Assembly (NCBI RefSeq): GCF_000283155.1
Contig: NW_004454166.1
Coordinates: 6,914,440-6,978,439 of the forward strand
DNA from: Ceratotherium simum simum
Lineage: Eukaryota; Chordata; Mammalia; Perissodactyla; Rhinocerotidae
Length of the DNA stretch: 64,000 bases
Direction of reading: 5' to 3'
Shown here: in pieces, positions 10,438 through 23,224 of the stretch
Layout of the letters: the number at the start of each line of letters is the position of its first letter
Position numbering within the stretch: the stretch's first letter is position 1
Notes under the pieces: generated by a model
The model's input: only the letters and a program-made list of their open reading frames with translations
What the model was told of the DNA's origin: nothing
Database searches by the model: none
Translations under genes and position numbers: made by a program

Positions 10438-12115
10438 ATGGTTTTAATGGCAATGAGTTTTCTCAACATTTGTTTCTCTGAAAAAGTCTTTATTTCACCT
10501 TTATATTTGAAAGATACTTTTGCCAGGTATAGAATTTAGGGTTGAGAGGTTTATTATTACTATTATTATTTTAGCTCTTTAAAGATGTCACTGCATTTTC
10601 TTCTGGATTGTATCATTTCTAATGAGAATTCTGATTTGATTTTCTGTATGCAATATACACTTTTCCTTTAAATACCTTCAACATTTCTCTTTATCTTTGG
10701 TTTCAGTGGTTTAAATATAACATGCTTAGGTTTTTTAGTTATTATTATTTATAATGCTGGAGGTTCTTTTCTTGAGTCTGTGGTTTGATATCTTTCATTA
10801 TTTTTGGAAAATCCTAGGTCCTTATATCTTCAAATATTTCTTCTGCCCTGTTATCTCCGATGTCTCCTGCAGGGATTCTCCTTTGATATATAATATCACC
10901 CCACAGCCCTTTAGTGCCCTGTTCCCCTCTCCCTTTTTCTATTTTGCTTTTGTTTAGGTCATTTCTATTTCACATCTGTTCATGTATGCTGCCAAGCTTT
11001 TCCACTAGAGCCTTTAAGATATTCATTTAGTTATTTTAAATTACCTGATAGTTTTAATATATAATTCATCTCTGAGTCTGGTTCTGATGACTCTTTGTCT
11101 CTTAAGGTTTTTACTTGCTTCTTTATGTGTCTTTTAATTTTGATTGAATGATAAACATCCTGTGTAGAACTGTAAAAGCTTAGGTAAATAATATTTACGT
11201 CTGGAAATGCACATACTCTTCTGCCAGGCTGTTAGTGTGGACTTTTGAATCAATTTAGTCAGGAGTTGATCTGGGCTCAGGTTTTATTGTTGCTATTGTT
11301 ACCTTTACTACACCACCATCTTCACATCTTTCCGGTGTTACTTTGCTGAGGGTGAGTATTAGTTACTGAACGTTTCCTCATCCCTCCTGCTCCAACCTCA
11401 GCTTCTGGCCCTTCCTGTGTGACTGTATTCCACACACAGTGTCCCAGCAGTAAACTGCAGTCACATTTTAGTTGTAGTTTGCTAGTCTGGTTGTGGAGAA
11501 AAGGAGGATGGTGTTCTTCCTCGGCCTGGTTCAGCTTCGGTCTTAGGCAGGACATTTTTCCTTGGGTCTCAGGAATGTTTTTTTTCCATGATAATTTCTA
11601 TTGTCCTGTGGTAAGAGAAGTTCAGTGATATGGGTTAGGGATGCTTTCCTGCCTCTCCTCCAGGGTTAGAAATGGGTATTCCTCTGTGCTCTGGGAGTGA
11701 CAAAATTTACTACCATTCCACCAGAGGCTTTAGTCTTTTGTCCCTCGTGCAGTACCAAACCATTGAGGAAGGCTTACTATGGTCTCCTGTTCCACATCCA
11801 ACGTCTCTTGACAGCATCCAGTATGTTTTCAGGGGAAGAGCCTGTGTGTGTGTGAATCCCCCTTGTGTTTGTGGCTCCCAATGTTTCAATAGACTCACAT
11901 GAACCTGTATTCAGCCTTTAGAAACATGTTAATAATTTTAGCTGAATTCTGCTTTCCACCCACACTCTGCCCAGTAAATCAGAACTCATGTCTTATCTGT
12001 CTCTGGAGGCAAAAACTTTTCTTCATTTCAGGCTATTTGGCTGTTCTTTGACCTGAATTCTCTGATGCATTCAAGAAAAGTTATGATTTTATAGATCTTG
12101 CTTTTTCTAGTTGTC
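10438..12115 (-). mobile_element. Old L1 (L1M-type), right part: ORF1 end and 5'UTR, antisense
   Basis: The plus strand reads as the antisense of L1 ORF1 and 5'UTR. Landmarks are 'gaaaaagtctttatttcacc', 'tttgccaggtatagaattta', 'tcttctggattgta', and a GC-richer part from about 11220 onward, as in L1 5' ends. It is the continuation of 9005-9105 across the younger insertion. Open frames at 10754-10957, 11322-11555, 11419-11628 and 11672-11902 lie inside it and are incidental. The end near 12115 is approximate. Confidence 0.65.
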
Positions 12116-12299
12116 AGATTAGAATCAACATTCTTTAAAGCTTTCTATATTCTAAAGAGATGGCACAAATCATCTTTATTTTTTTTTTACTAAAAAAAAA
12201 CTTCAAATATACAGAAAACTTAATATAATAGTGCATTTAATCCCATTGTTCTTGCTTACATCAGATTGGCATAATCTCAAACATTTGATAACAATATAT

Positions 12300-12860
12300 T
12301 GTCAGATAATTAGAAAAATAGAGTAAACTTTATATGCTTTTATACTTAGACCCAACAAAGCCAATTCTAGAAATTTACATGAAATCATGCCTCCAAAATT
12401 CCAAATAAATTATGCATAAGATTATCTATTGTAATACAATGTCAATATGCAATAGTCAAGTGCTGGAAACATACAAATGTTAATCCATAGGACATTGCTT
12501 TGATAAATTTTGGTGCATCCATACTATTGAGTACTAAATAGCCATAAAACATTTGAGCAAGTTCCCTACAGAATGATATTAGGAGAAGTGTTAAAAGCAA
12601 GGTACAATGACTTCTATATAATACAATAACTTTTTATTTCCAAAAGCAGGGAAAATAAGAATATACACACACATATTTATTATTTTTCAAAAGGAAACAC
12701 AAGAAACTTAAACAATAAACTAATCAAAATGGTTACTTACAAGAGGTGGCAGGGAATAAGATGGAGATTTTATGGGATGGGACAGGACATCTATGAATTT
12801 CCCTCTATTATAGCTTTGAATGTTGAACCACATATTTATTTATATTTCCAAATATAAAAT
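12300..12860 (+). mobile_element. Old L1/HAL1-type 3' end
   Basis: Sense landmarks: 'acccaacaaagccaattcta', 'gaaatttacatgaaatcatg', 'ttggtgcatccatactattg', 'gagtactaaatagccataaa', 'aagaggtggcagggaataag'. These follow the order of the ORF2 C-terminal end and 3'UTR of ancient L1. All frames are broken. Confidence 0.65.
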
Positions 12861-12899
12861 TAAAGAGATTAAAAGAATAATAGCAATTTTCAAAATAAA

Positions 12900-13385
12900 C
12901 TGTAATAAAAGCTTATACACAAATGCTCATAACTGCCTTATCATAATAGCCAAAATATGAGGACAATCCAAAAATTTCATTAATAAGAGAAGGAGACTCT
13001 GGGATTTTCACACAATGGAATATAATTTAGTAATAAAAAGGAACAAGTTATGATACACGTGACATTCTGAAGGATTCTCAAAAAATGATATGTTGAGTAA
13101 AAGAAGCTTGACATGAAAAGGTATATAACATATTATTCTATTTACATAAAAACCTAGGACAGGCAAAACTGATCCATTGTGACAGAAATCAGATCCATGG
13201 CCTACTGGGGCTAGGGATAAGTGAGTTTAGCTACAAAAAAATATACTTTCTCGTGGGTGTTGAAATATGTTGATCTTGGTGGTGGTAGTTCAATGATTGT
13301 CAAAAATGACTAAACTATAAATTAAAAATTGGTAGCTTTCATTATATGTAATTTTTACACCAATAAATTGACTTTAAAAGCAAAA
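12900..13385 (+). mobile_element. Second old L1 3' end
   Basis: It abuts the previous element but repeats the same part of L1, so it is a separate insertion. Landmarks: 'tcacacaatggaatataatt', 'gatacacgtgacattctga', 'tactttctcgtgggtgttga', 'acaccaataaattgacttta' (terminal). Confidence 0.65.
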
Positions 13386-14924
13386 AGAAGGCAAAAGAGA
13401 AGTGAAAGACAACATATTAAAGTAAAATCCTAATTACAATTTTTTTTTCAGAGAAGGCTTATTTTTGTAAGATTGAAACTGTTCTAAGTTTAGAAAATAA
13501 AAGATTACATCATGCTTAAAAAACTGCTGGTAACATTTTTCATTCTTCGTATTATAGAAATAATTTTCCATGTGGACTATTAGCATACATACTTGAGATA
13601 ATTTAGAGAATGTAATCAATATTCATGTGTATGTGAATAAAATCACAATCAGATTGCACAGTGACAACAGAAGCAATTCTTTTGTTCCAATAGAAAAATA
13701 GAAGACTTCAATTTTAATCATATCTATGGCTTTGTACAAACTGTTTTATTCTATGTTATTTTTGAGCCTATCTTACTTGGCTTTATCATATTTTTATAGA
13801 CACTGAAATAAGTAATATTACCATGAGATACCAGCAGACAAGTCAGAGAAATCAAGGAAAATACATATATCCTGGCACAAATTTTTGCCATGTGCTACAT
13901 TAAGCTTTAGATAGTCGTACATAATTTTTAATATTTAAAAGATGAAAATAAATCTTAAAACTTTCATGAGTATGTGTCCCTCACTGCTATAAAAATCATT
14001 CTTGAATAATGGATGATATATCCCCTTTCACTATTTATATTTTTCATCTGCCTATGTTTTGCAACTTAAACTTTCAGGAACGAAATTCAGTAACTCAATT
14101 TTATTGATTTTACTTAGATTTTCAAATTGCTTTGGGAATCTCTGAAAGAGCGAGCATATTCCAGGAGACTAATATTACTCTTAATCACACCTTAAGGAGT
14201 GATTCTTTATGTCACATGACTATTTTTCCTCTGAAGTTACTACTGATGAGATACACATTAATTGTTAGAAAAGTATAACGTGGAGACTCAATGAACATGT
14301 TTTCAGTTCTTTAAATTTCAGTAGTTGAAGAAATGTCTAGTTCCTTTTTTTCCTATAATTGTCCTTTTATTATTAAGTGGCAGAAATTACAATGTAAGTC
14401 ATGATTACATTGTACTGCATATCAGCAAATTTAACATTTTTTCCTTCAAAAATGTCTTTACAGTCCATTCATTTTTTTGCTACTCCTAGAGTTACAAATG
14501 TACTTCAAAAGATTATATTGAAGGTCTTATTCACCACTTTTCTGGTTGTAGCATGTCTTTGACCACATCAAGTGTCCAGTTCTGCCAGAATTCTAGGCCA
14601 TTTAATCTCCCTATATTCAATATAACAAAACACAAAAGCCCATGCTCTTAAACACCATGCAAAATTACTTCCTCAGGTTTAAATTGACAGAGTCTTCATG
14701 TAACATTTACATTAAAATAAAGTAACAAGTAATCCCTTCTGGTTGCATAATAAATTTTGGGGTGGAGCTAGCTGCTGGCTTGTCTAGTCGCCCGAGTCTA
14801 ACTTAAGGGCAGCAAAGAGTTATGTAGTTGAAATCTCACTGAATGTGGATCAGAATCATCACCATTACCTGCTAGATAGACCATGACCTTGTGCTGCATA
14901 CGCAGGACATAGTTTCAGGTGGTG
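13386..14924. other. Intergenic stretch, no feature recognised
   Basis: AT-rich, with no convincing repeat. Open frames are short (61 codons at 13434-13619, minus). Confidence 0.45.
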
Positions 14925-15060
14925 GGAACAGAATGGACTTTGAAATCAGAAAAACTTGTATTCAAATCCAAGATTTGTCAATTTCTGCTTCGTGTTCTCT
15001 AAAATTTAGTAATCTGTGAAAATCAAATGGGATAATATTTATAAATGTCCAAAGATCTTA
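14925..15060 (+). repeat. MIR SINE fragment
   Basis: Sense MIR order: 'tggactttgaaatcagaaaa', 'tgtattcaaatcc', and 'aatctgtgaaaatcaaatgg', in place of the 'cctcatctgtaaaatgg' block. Confidence 0.55.
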
Positions 15061-15165
15061 CCTCAGTTGTTGACATTTCTTAACACATTTTAGGCTTGTT
15101 TCCTTGATTCTCATTTTGGTAGCTACTCTATCCTTCCAAAGACTACAACATATTTAATTATGGAT

Positions 15166-15225
15166 GTTTATATATTATTTATTAAATATATGTATTTAAT
15201 ATATATTATATATATATTTAGGAGT
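15166..15225. repeat. AT-rich low-complexity tract
   Basis: Runs of TATATT and ATTTAATATATA with self-complementary parts. Confidence 0.7.
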
Positions 15226-15284
15226 TAGGAACATTTTGTTATTTTAAGGTACTTGTACTATATGTGAAGCAGTATACTTTAGGA

Positions 15285-15805
15285 AATTAAAAAAGGAGAG
15301 CAAATTAAATCTAAAGTAAGCAGAAGAAGAGAAACAATAAGAATTAGAATAGAAATTAAGGAAAAAATATAGAAAATCAATGAAACCAAAAGCTGGTTCT
15401 TTGAAAAGGTCAATAAAATCTGTAAGATTCTAGCCAGACAGAAAAAAGACAAAGGACACAAATTACTAACATAGAAATAAGGAGAGGATATCACTACTGA
15501 TCCTACGGACAAGAAAAGGATAATGAAGGAGTATTATGAACTCTATGCCCAGAAATTTGATAACCTAGATGAAATGGACCAATTCCTTGAGGGAGACAAT
15601 CTATCAAAACTCACACAGTAAGAAAATAGGCAATCTGAATTGGCCTATATCTATGAAAGAAATTGAATCAAAAATTAATAACCTTCCAAAACAGAAAACA
15701 CCAGCTCCAGATGGGTTCACTGGTGAATTCTACAAAATATTTAAGAAATGATACCAATTCTTTACAATCTCTTTCAGATGATGAAGCAGAGGAAATACCA
15801 AAAGT
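15285..15805 (+). pseudogene. L1 ORF2 fragment, endonuclease-RT linker and start of RT
   Basis: The sense strand encodes broken pieces of L1 ORF2p. 'MKETKSWFFEKVNK'-like residues (around 15380-15420) belong to the linker after the endonuclease. 15569-15751 encodes [16 protein letters not shown], the N-terminal entry into the reverse-transcriptase domain (usually PGPDGFTxEFY). Stops interrupt the frame several times. Neither an L1 5' end nor a 3' end is attached, so this is an internal remnant. Confidence 0.85.
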
Positions 15806-16023
15806 AACTGAGAAATGCTGAAGCAAATTTAGAGTGTCAGTTCTATCAAAATTCTAGAGGAAAATAATTCTTGCCTTAGCTTCTTTATCTAGCAAGGAAA
15901 AGAATAGTTATTTTCATACGTATTTAGGGGTTAACTGAGTCCTGTCATACATAATAATAATGGGAAGGCTGCATTCCATAGAGGCTAAAAACATGCGATG
16001 TGTATTTAAATAGATTTAGATTC

Positions 16024-16514
16024 TGTGGTAGATGGAATAATGGCCCTTCAAAGATGTCCATGTCCTCCTAACCCCTAGAACCCACGAATACGCCACTTTA
16101 CATGGTAAAAGAGTCTTTGCATATGTGATTAAGTTAAGGATCTTGAAATTGGGAGATTATTGTAGTTATCTGGGTAAGTTAAATGTAATCACAAGAGTCC
16201 TTATAAGAAATGGACAAGATGGTCAAAATCAGAGAAGAATACACGAGGACAGAAGCAGAGGTCAGAGTAATGCAATTGCTGACTTTGAAAATGGAAGGGA
16301 CTCACAAACCAACAGATGAGGGCAGCATCTAGGAGCTGGAAAATATGATGAATACATAGTCCTTCAGAGCCTCCAGAAGGAATACAGCCCTCCTGACACC
16401 TTGATTTTAGCTCAGTGAGACTTCCGATCTCCAGAACTATAAGAAAATAAATTCAAGCTATTTTAACTTACTAAGTTTGTGGTAATGTGTTATAGCAGCA
16501 ATAAGACACCAATA
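16024..16514 (+). mobile_element. MLT1-family solo LTR, second copy
   Basis: Starts TGTGGTAGATGGAATAATGG and shows 'aagatgtccatgtcctccta', 'tttacatggtaaaagagtct', 'atgtgattaagttaaggatc', 'gagcctccagaaggaataca', 'caccttgattttagctcagt', an AATAAA at about 16446, and the 'gtgttatagcagcaataaga' end. It is well preserved. The open frame at 16125-16319 lies inside it and is incidental. Confidence 0.85.
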
Positions 16515-16939
16515 AAGGTTCTAATCGCATTTCCAACACTTGCCAGAATGTGGAATCCAGATTTCACAGGTTTAAGAATAGTTGGTCTTAAGGCAATGAG
16601 GGCCTTAAGTTTCAAAAAGTTATATAATGAATATTGTTTAAAAAAAAAATGTGGTCCTTGGAAAAGAAACTATCCAAAAAAAAAAAGAAGAAAATGAGAC
16701 TATCCTAAGATTATACATGATAAGGTGAGAAATCTTGTGATAGCAAACTATAATATTATGGTATAATTCAGACGTAGGCAGTAGAGCAGTTACATGGCGT
16801 GTGAGCAGTTACATAGAATGTCCCCATCCATGACATACATGCATAATTTATTCCAGCACTGAATCATAGCCACCGTGTAGCCTTAAAATACATTTCAACA
16901 TGACACTCAAGTCAGCTACTACTAATTTTTTTACTTGGC

Positions 16940-17240
16940 GTTTATGTCATTCAGAATCCATTCAGAATCCATTCAAAATGGAGTAGGGGTCATAAGTACT
17001 CAAAGTCGTTAAAGTAGGGGTAATTTAATAGAGAACTAGTTACACAGGTGATAGAAGAGCTAAGACGAAAGGGGAAATTGAGGATACTGAGAGATTAGCA
17101 ATAGCAGAAAAACACTACAACCCCTTAGCTGCTAAGAAAAAGGGGAGATTGGAAGTCCAAAGGCTGGAATCACCCTACAGGAGTTGTAACTGTGGCCCGT
17201 AACTTGGGAGCTGGGGCCAATGCTGGAAAATTTTATGAAG
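16940..17240. repeat. Unclassified repeat-like segment, left part
   Basis: GC-richer than its surroundings. It contains 'taatttaatagagaactagt', 'tacacaggtgatagaag', 'gagattagcaatagcag' and 'aacttgggagctggggcc'. The texture is that of an LTR or another old interspersed repeat, and 17535-17720 may be its other half. I cannot name the family. Confidence 0.4.
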
Positions 17241-17261
17241 GAGATGGAGAATGATATTTAT

Positions 17262-17325
17262 CGATCTATATACATATATATAGATCATCCATATATATAT
17301 ATGCATTGTGTGTGTATATACGTAT
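17262..17325. repeat. TA/TG microsatellite
   Basis: Impure ATATAT and GTGTGTATAT runs where the L1 fragment meets the unclassified repeat. It probably grew from the L1 tail. Confidence 0.7.
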
Positions 17326-17329
17326 CACA

Positions 17330-17530
17330 TTTTCTTTATCCACTAATTCATCAGTGGACTCTTAGGTTGTTTCCATATCTTGCCTATTTTAAATAATGCT
17401 GCCATGAACATGGGGGTGCAGATATCTTTTCAAGTTAGTGTTTTTGTTTCCTTTGGATAAATACTCAGAAGTGGAATTGCTGGATCATACGATAGCCTTA
17501 TTTTTAATTTTTTGAGGAACCACCACTCTG
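17330..17530 (-). mobile_element. L1 3' fragment, antisense
   Basis: The plus strand shows 'ttctttatccactaattcat', 'ttaggttgtttccatatctt', 'aataatgctgccatgaacat' and 'gtggaattgctggatcatac'. This is the reversed ORF2 C-terminal region of L1. It sits between two segments that may belong to one older repeat. Confidence 0.8.
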
Positions 17531-17534
17531 TAAT

Positions 17535-17720
17535 CTCCCATTAATGCCTTTCATTAACTCCCAGCAAGCTGGAAGCCAGCTGAAACCGCAGCCAAGGAAA
17601 CCTAATGGGGAAAGATCAGGCCCTCTGTTGTACCTAACAGAGCAAGGGGTGGATTGAGGAACAGATCTGAGAGCAACTGGCTCTGAATCAGCATAGCACG
17701 TAAGGTTAAGAAAAAATTTA
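17535..17720. repeat. Unclassified repeat-like segment, right part
   Basis: Continues the style of 16940-17240: 'ttaactcccagcaagctgga', 'gaggaacagatctgagagca'. The minus-strand open frame at 17504-17728 crosses the L1 border and is incidental. Confidence 0.35.
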
Positions 17721-19566
17721 AAGAGCACCCTCCCCCCTTTTAACTCTTGGGTATGTCGACGAACCTAAGGAGAACATCTTATGAAAAACAGGGATTCTGC
17801 AAAAAGGGATACATTTTACAAGATTTAATGATGATTAAAACTGAAGTGTATAAGACTAAGACTTCCTCCCATGTAAAGTTCCTTCTTATTTTTCTTGTCT
17901 GAAAAACAACAGCGTCGTATATGGCATACATTGGGAAAAAATTTAAAAATTGCATCTCCCGTTATCTGACTTGTCCATGATAATTGAACCATTCTAGCTC
18001 AAAAAGTCAATTTACAAATTAGAAAGATCATATAGGTGCAATTTCCAAGTGATATTTTTTAAATGAGAGTTTTGTGGAAATAATTGTTAAGGTGTGCTAT
18101 TAGATTAATACAAAATATTAAGAGAATGTTGACTGGATATAGTCATAATCTAGTCACATATTTTTCATATTTCCACATTTAAGATACATCTAATATTGAT
18201 ATTTATAAAATAGAGATAAATCTTGGAATATCAATAGTTTTTAACATGCAGACTATAAAGTTGATGATTTTGCTAGATGTGTTTCTTTATTGCTACATAC
18301 AATCGCATTAGGCATAAAATTATCATTGACATTTTAAGTCAAAAAATGAAGCAAAATGTGTGCCAATTAGTAGACAATAACAATTTTCCTAGAGTAGATT
18401 ATAATAAGTACCAAGTACACAGATGATTGACTTTGCAAAAATAATTGTCAAGACATAATCTCTCTCTCAGCATTTATCAAGCTTTTTGCTCCTTAATCCA
18501 TCAGAATGGTGACAGACTTCATGCCCATCTGTCATAATCCATTGAATCTTTTTCAGCTGACAGACTAAAGCACACGGGGGAATTCCTAGGTGGTATGATG
18601 GCCAGCACTCCCTTCTGTCAGGAAATTACAAGGTAGATTGAGCAAGGATTCATTTTACCTTGATAAGTAATTAAGTATTTTGGTTTCTTAAAGTTACAAA
18701 ATGGAATTTTCTGCCCTTATCCATTGTTCTGCCATGTTAGGGAATTTTCATATTTTACTTACAAATCTTATGGCATATTTAGCTTCGTTTCTACTACAGG
18801 AGTCTGTCCATTATTTGAAATGTCTCTGTACAACGTGGTTAACCAGACCACTTTGATTCAGGACTAGGAAGGTGAATTTCTCAGTTTAGTCCTCTCAGTT
18901 TATCGTTTCCACAATAATGATGTATTGAACTTCCGCAGTGCATTGATTTTTATCTTAATGAACTCAAAGTCTGATAGTAAAGATAAATATATAAATGAAG
19001 TATTACCATGCAGAATATTATATATAAAAATGGACCTAAGAACAAAGTTATCATGAAATAATTAGTCATGTGTGATTAATTCTCTGAAGAGTGAGAGAAG
19101 TCTTCCTGAGTAGCAAAGCTTACCTTTTGGTGGAAATGAGCTGCAATTTGAAAATCAGGTATAAGTATTTACCATAAGTGAGGACATGTTTTCCACCTCA
19201 TTTTTACAGCCCCAATAAAATTAGACACGAACATAAACCTAGGTTTTCAGTAGGAATGTAGGAATGCCCAAACATCGGCTGAGACATTAGAATTCAGCCA
19301 AAATCTGCTTCTGTCTTGGACGCAACATTTGGTACCTCAAACAGGGGAATAGCTAAGTCAACCTTTTTTTCTAATATCCCTGAATATCAATTATTCTTTA
19401 ATCTATGCCACAGAAGAATTTTTGTGCACACAATAACATTAAGATGCAGATAAAAATTCAGAGATAATTTTGTCATTGTAAAGCCAATTGCTCCATTGTT
19501 CCATCTCTAATTCCAAGGTTTAAGGGATAAACTTTCTTGCCTTATTTTGTAAAAATATGGAAATGT
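17721..19566. other. Intergenic stretch, no repeat or gene recognised
   Basis: No recognisable element. The segment about 18480-18750 is free of repeats and of mixed composition; it is a weak candidate for conserved non-coding DNA. Confidence 0.4.
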
Positions 19567-19670
19567 ATTTTATTTATATATATATTAAATATATATGTAT
19601 ATATAATATATAAAGATATATATATATTAAAAAAGGTATTGTAAAGGTATTAGAATATATATACATCCAT
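19567..19670. repeat. AT-rich low-complexity tract
   Basis: Dense TATATA and ATTAAATATATA with local palindromes; also two close copies of 'aaaggtatt'. Confidence 0.8.
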
Positions 19671-19989
19671 GAAAATTCCATTATCACTACTGACCAAATC
19701 TCTTAAATTCTAGAAATGAACCAGAGAAACGTTTTTACATTAGTCAATACTAGAGATGAAGGAAATCTTACTAATCTAGTGACATTCCCATCACTCTAAC
19801 TCTATATTAGCAATCATAGTGAAAAATATATCTTGATTCTACCCATGCCTCAGTAGAAAGTGAGAATCTATTTTGCATGGCAAAATGCAAAGCCTTGTGC
19901 CTACGGTAGCATTCTAGCAGCTGTCAGTGTGAAGAAATTATGGTGAAGCACTCAGCTGTCAAACTTTGTTTCGATTTTTAATGAGTGAC

Positions 19990-20790
19990 CTTGACTGAAT
20001 ATCATCAACTGTTTTCTTAGCATTTTTATAAGATCACATGGTTTTTCTTCTATAATTTATTAATACAGTATATTACATTGTTAAATTTCCTAATGTTGAT
20101 TCACCCTTGAAGCCTTAGAATAAATCCTGATAATCTATTGATAAGTTGATAGATTCCATTTGCTTTTATTTTGCATCCATAATCATAAGTAGTCAGTAGT
20201 TTTCTTTTATTGAATTAAATTTATCACATTGTTTTTAAACATATTCTGGTTAATAAAGTAACTGTGGAGATTTAATGATTTTTATAGTCGAAAAGTTTTT
20301 ATTATATTGGATTTAACTACTATTTAAAAATTAGGCAGAACTCATCTGCAAAATCATTGCGTCAGGGTGCTTTTTAAAAATAGACTTCTAATTATCTTCA
20401 CAATTTCTTCTATGGTAATTGATTTATCAATTTCTTTGTCCTTCTTTTATCAGTATGAGTAGTTTAACTATCACTAAGAAATCATACATTTCATTCAGAT
20501 TTTAAAATTTCTTGCCCTAGAGTTTTCGGTTAATATTTTCTTAAAAATCTATTAACTTTTGCTATGTCTGTGGAGAAATCTCTGTTTTCACTCCTAAACC
20601 TCAATGCTTTACTCTGTCTCTATTTTTAAATCAAGCATATAAACCATCTTTTCATTACTTTATCCTTTCCAACATTTTCTTCTTTTCTATTTCATTGTAT
20701 TTCTATGTCTGCTTTTACCAATATTAATTTCTACTTTCTTTTATTTTTTTAATTTTGCATGCTTTCTTAAAATAAGTATTAAGATACTTT
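19990..20790 (-). pseudogene. L1 ORF2 reverse-transcriptase region, antisense
   Basis: The plus strand is the reverse complement of the RT part of L1 ORF2 and runs toward the linker. Landmarks are 'atgttgattcacccttgaag', 'gaataaatcctgataatcta', 'tcttctatggtaattgattt' and 'tatgtctgtggagaaatc'. It is highly diverged with no long frame. No L1 ends are seen. Confidence 0.6.
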
Positions 20791-20932
20791 CTTGATGAAG
20801 ATATATAATGGTATATACAGTAGTCTCAACTTCATGTGATGTATTCACTCTTTATCATTAGGGAGAGTCTCCTTTTTAATAAAAGGTGATTTCATACAGC
20901 AGAATAATTCTGCAACAAAGATGAAAACTCAC

Positions 20933-21378
20933 TGTTTATGGTTGAACTGTGTCCCCCAGAAAGACAAGTTGATGTCCTCCTAATCCTCAGTACCTGTGAA
21001 TGTGACCTTATTCAGAAATAAAATCTTTGCAGATGTGATTAAGATGAGGTCATTAGGGTGAGCTCTAATTCAATATGACTGGATTCTTATAAGAAGAGGA
21101 AAACACTACGTGAAGACAGACATACACAGGGAAAATGGAGGCAGAGATTGAGATGCTGTAGCTGAAAGCTAAGGAATACCAAAGATGGCTGGCAAACCAC
21201 TAGAAACCAGGAAGAAGCAAGGAAGGATTTGCCCCTACATGTTTCAGAGAGAGTACGGTCCTGAAAACACCTTGATTTTAGATATCTAACCTCCAAAACT
21301 GTGAAACAATAAATGTCTATTGTTTTAAGGCACTCAGTTTGTGGCACTTTGTTATGGCAGCCTTAGGAAACTAATACA
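20933..21378 (+). mobile_element. MLT1-family solo LTR, third copy
   Basis: Starts TGTTTATGGTTGAACTGTGT and shows 'gtgaccttattcagaaataa', 'gatgtgattaagatgaggtc', 'gactggattcttataagaag', an AATAAA at about 21308, and 'cactttgttatggcagcctt' before CTAATACA. The flanks CTCAC (20928-20932) and CTCAT (21379-21383) agree at four of five bases, so this is a solo LTR with its target duplication. Incidental minus-strand frame at 21087-21347. Confidence 0.88.
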
Positions 21379-21383
21379 CTCAT

Positions 21384-23220
21384 CAAAAAAAAAAAAAAAT
21401 GCCCTACACGGATTTTCCAATTATCATTTTCTGATTGAAACAGGCATCCCATTATTCTTCTAGTACTGCTGCTACAATTTAATAAATTTATTGATTTATA
21501 CTGTTTTAAATGGGCTCCCAGGGGAAAGATCCTTATCATAAATGAGACAGCTCTTCTTGCCTCTATATCTTATAGGATATGAGGAAGATTTACTTGCCAC
21601 TTTCTTGGGCAATCAGAATTGTGAGTCATCCCTCCATGATTTATTTCAAGCTTTTTCTATCTTCTGGTTGATCTACCAGAATTACCTTAATGTGTATTTT
21701 GGTTTGAGACCATTCCCCAGTTTCAGTAAAGATGAAGATTCACACCATTTTTGTTTGATTTGGTCATATCTTTAGTCGTTTATGTGGAAATCTCATGTTT
21801 CCATAATCTTATACTTCCTCTCTTTTCCATAAGTAAGATTTTTGATAGGAGGAACTACACTTATTTACCTTTGCAAATTTCACACCTAAAAGAGTACTTG
21901 GAACATTATAAGCATAAAATAAGAATATCGTAAAGGAATGAATGTTGTCCATTTGTTCATTCCTCAAATGACAAAGTGAAAAAAATTCCCAAATGTATAC
22001 AATATTTGACAATGGAATACAGGATTTCATGTGACCTTCTACTATACAAAAAGATATGAAAACAGAATATTTGAGATATAACATCCAGGGTTAAGGAAAA
22101 TAAATTTTATAGTACGGGTTGGCTATTTTTAAAGGATGCTTCATTATTTGTTTCTGAGGGTAGTATATATTTTTAACTGATATTTTCATGGGGTCTGAAC
22201 TTTTACCTAGCACTTCAATAGTAACTGCATTACTATTGAGAAATAGAAATTAGAATCCAAATTCCATTTCTATTAATCTTGATGCAGTAGTGTTTTCCAG
22301 TCAATTAAACAGGCCAGCACCATGTTCACCCATGACTGATGTGAAGACAGCATTTAGTTTTAGAATTCTTGATGGATAAATGATAGCAATCCATGAGCCC
22401 CACTGAGCTTATATAAAGCATCCAAGTCAATGAATCAAACTCCTTTTTACCCATTACCCACCTAATAGCTAGAAAGTCCATTTTAATAGCTACTCATTAG
22501 GGACCTGCCTTGGAATAGAATATAGAATACTTATTTAGGCAAATGGCATCTGCCTTTAATAATTATTTTCTTTTCCTGTCTTTATTTACCCCAAGGACTT
22601 ATAAAAAGTCTAGATGTAATTGGCACTCCTTAAAAAGTCCTTGACTATATTTGACCATAAATTTTTGATAGTTTGTCCAACTTTCACAAATGGGATACAT
22701 GAAGCAAAAAAAAATAAAAGGAGAATATACATCTTAGATCCTTCAAGAGAATAAATGGGAAACAAGACCAAAAAATATCTCTGAAGAACTGTCAGTTATG
22801 TTATTACAAGTTAAAACACCACTATTTTTATGGGGTTGTGATCTTTCCCGTGTGTTGAACACTCTGGTTTCCCATATTTTTCTGACTTGCTGTTAGAGAA
22901 TTGACTATTTTCCATTAATTATCCATCCATCTATAATGCTCCTTACTAGTGGAGAGATAGGAATGTAATCTAAGTTTGGCCAGACAAATGCTTTCACCCT
23001 AAGAAGCTGGAATCTTGAGGTTAGTTATGCAAGTATGTAGTAGATTCATCTGGTCAAAATCCACTTTTGAGAATGACCTGGATCTTGGAATTTGCCAGGT
23101 ACCTCTCTTTTCTTACCCTCATTCTTCAATACTTTTCTTTTTAAAAATCTATTATATATTCCCATATTATTCCAATTAAAATATATTTTTCTTAGTAAGA
23201 AAATTCAAAGAATATAACTT
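21384..23220. other. Intergenic stretch, no repeat or gene recognised
   Basis: Short frames of 60-91 codons around 21542-22084 overlap each other on both strands and show no motif. No repeat recognised. Confidence 0.4.
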
Positions 23221-23224
23221 AGGA

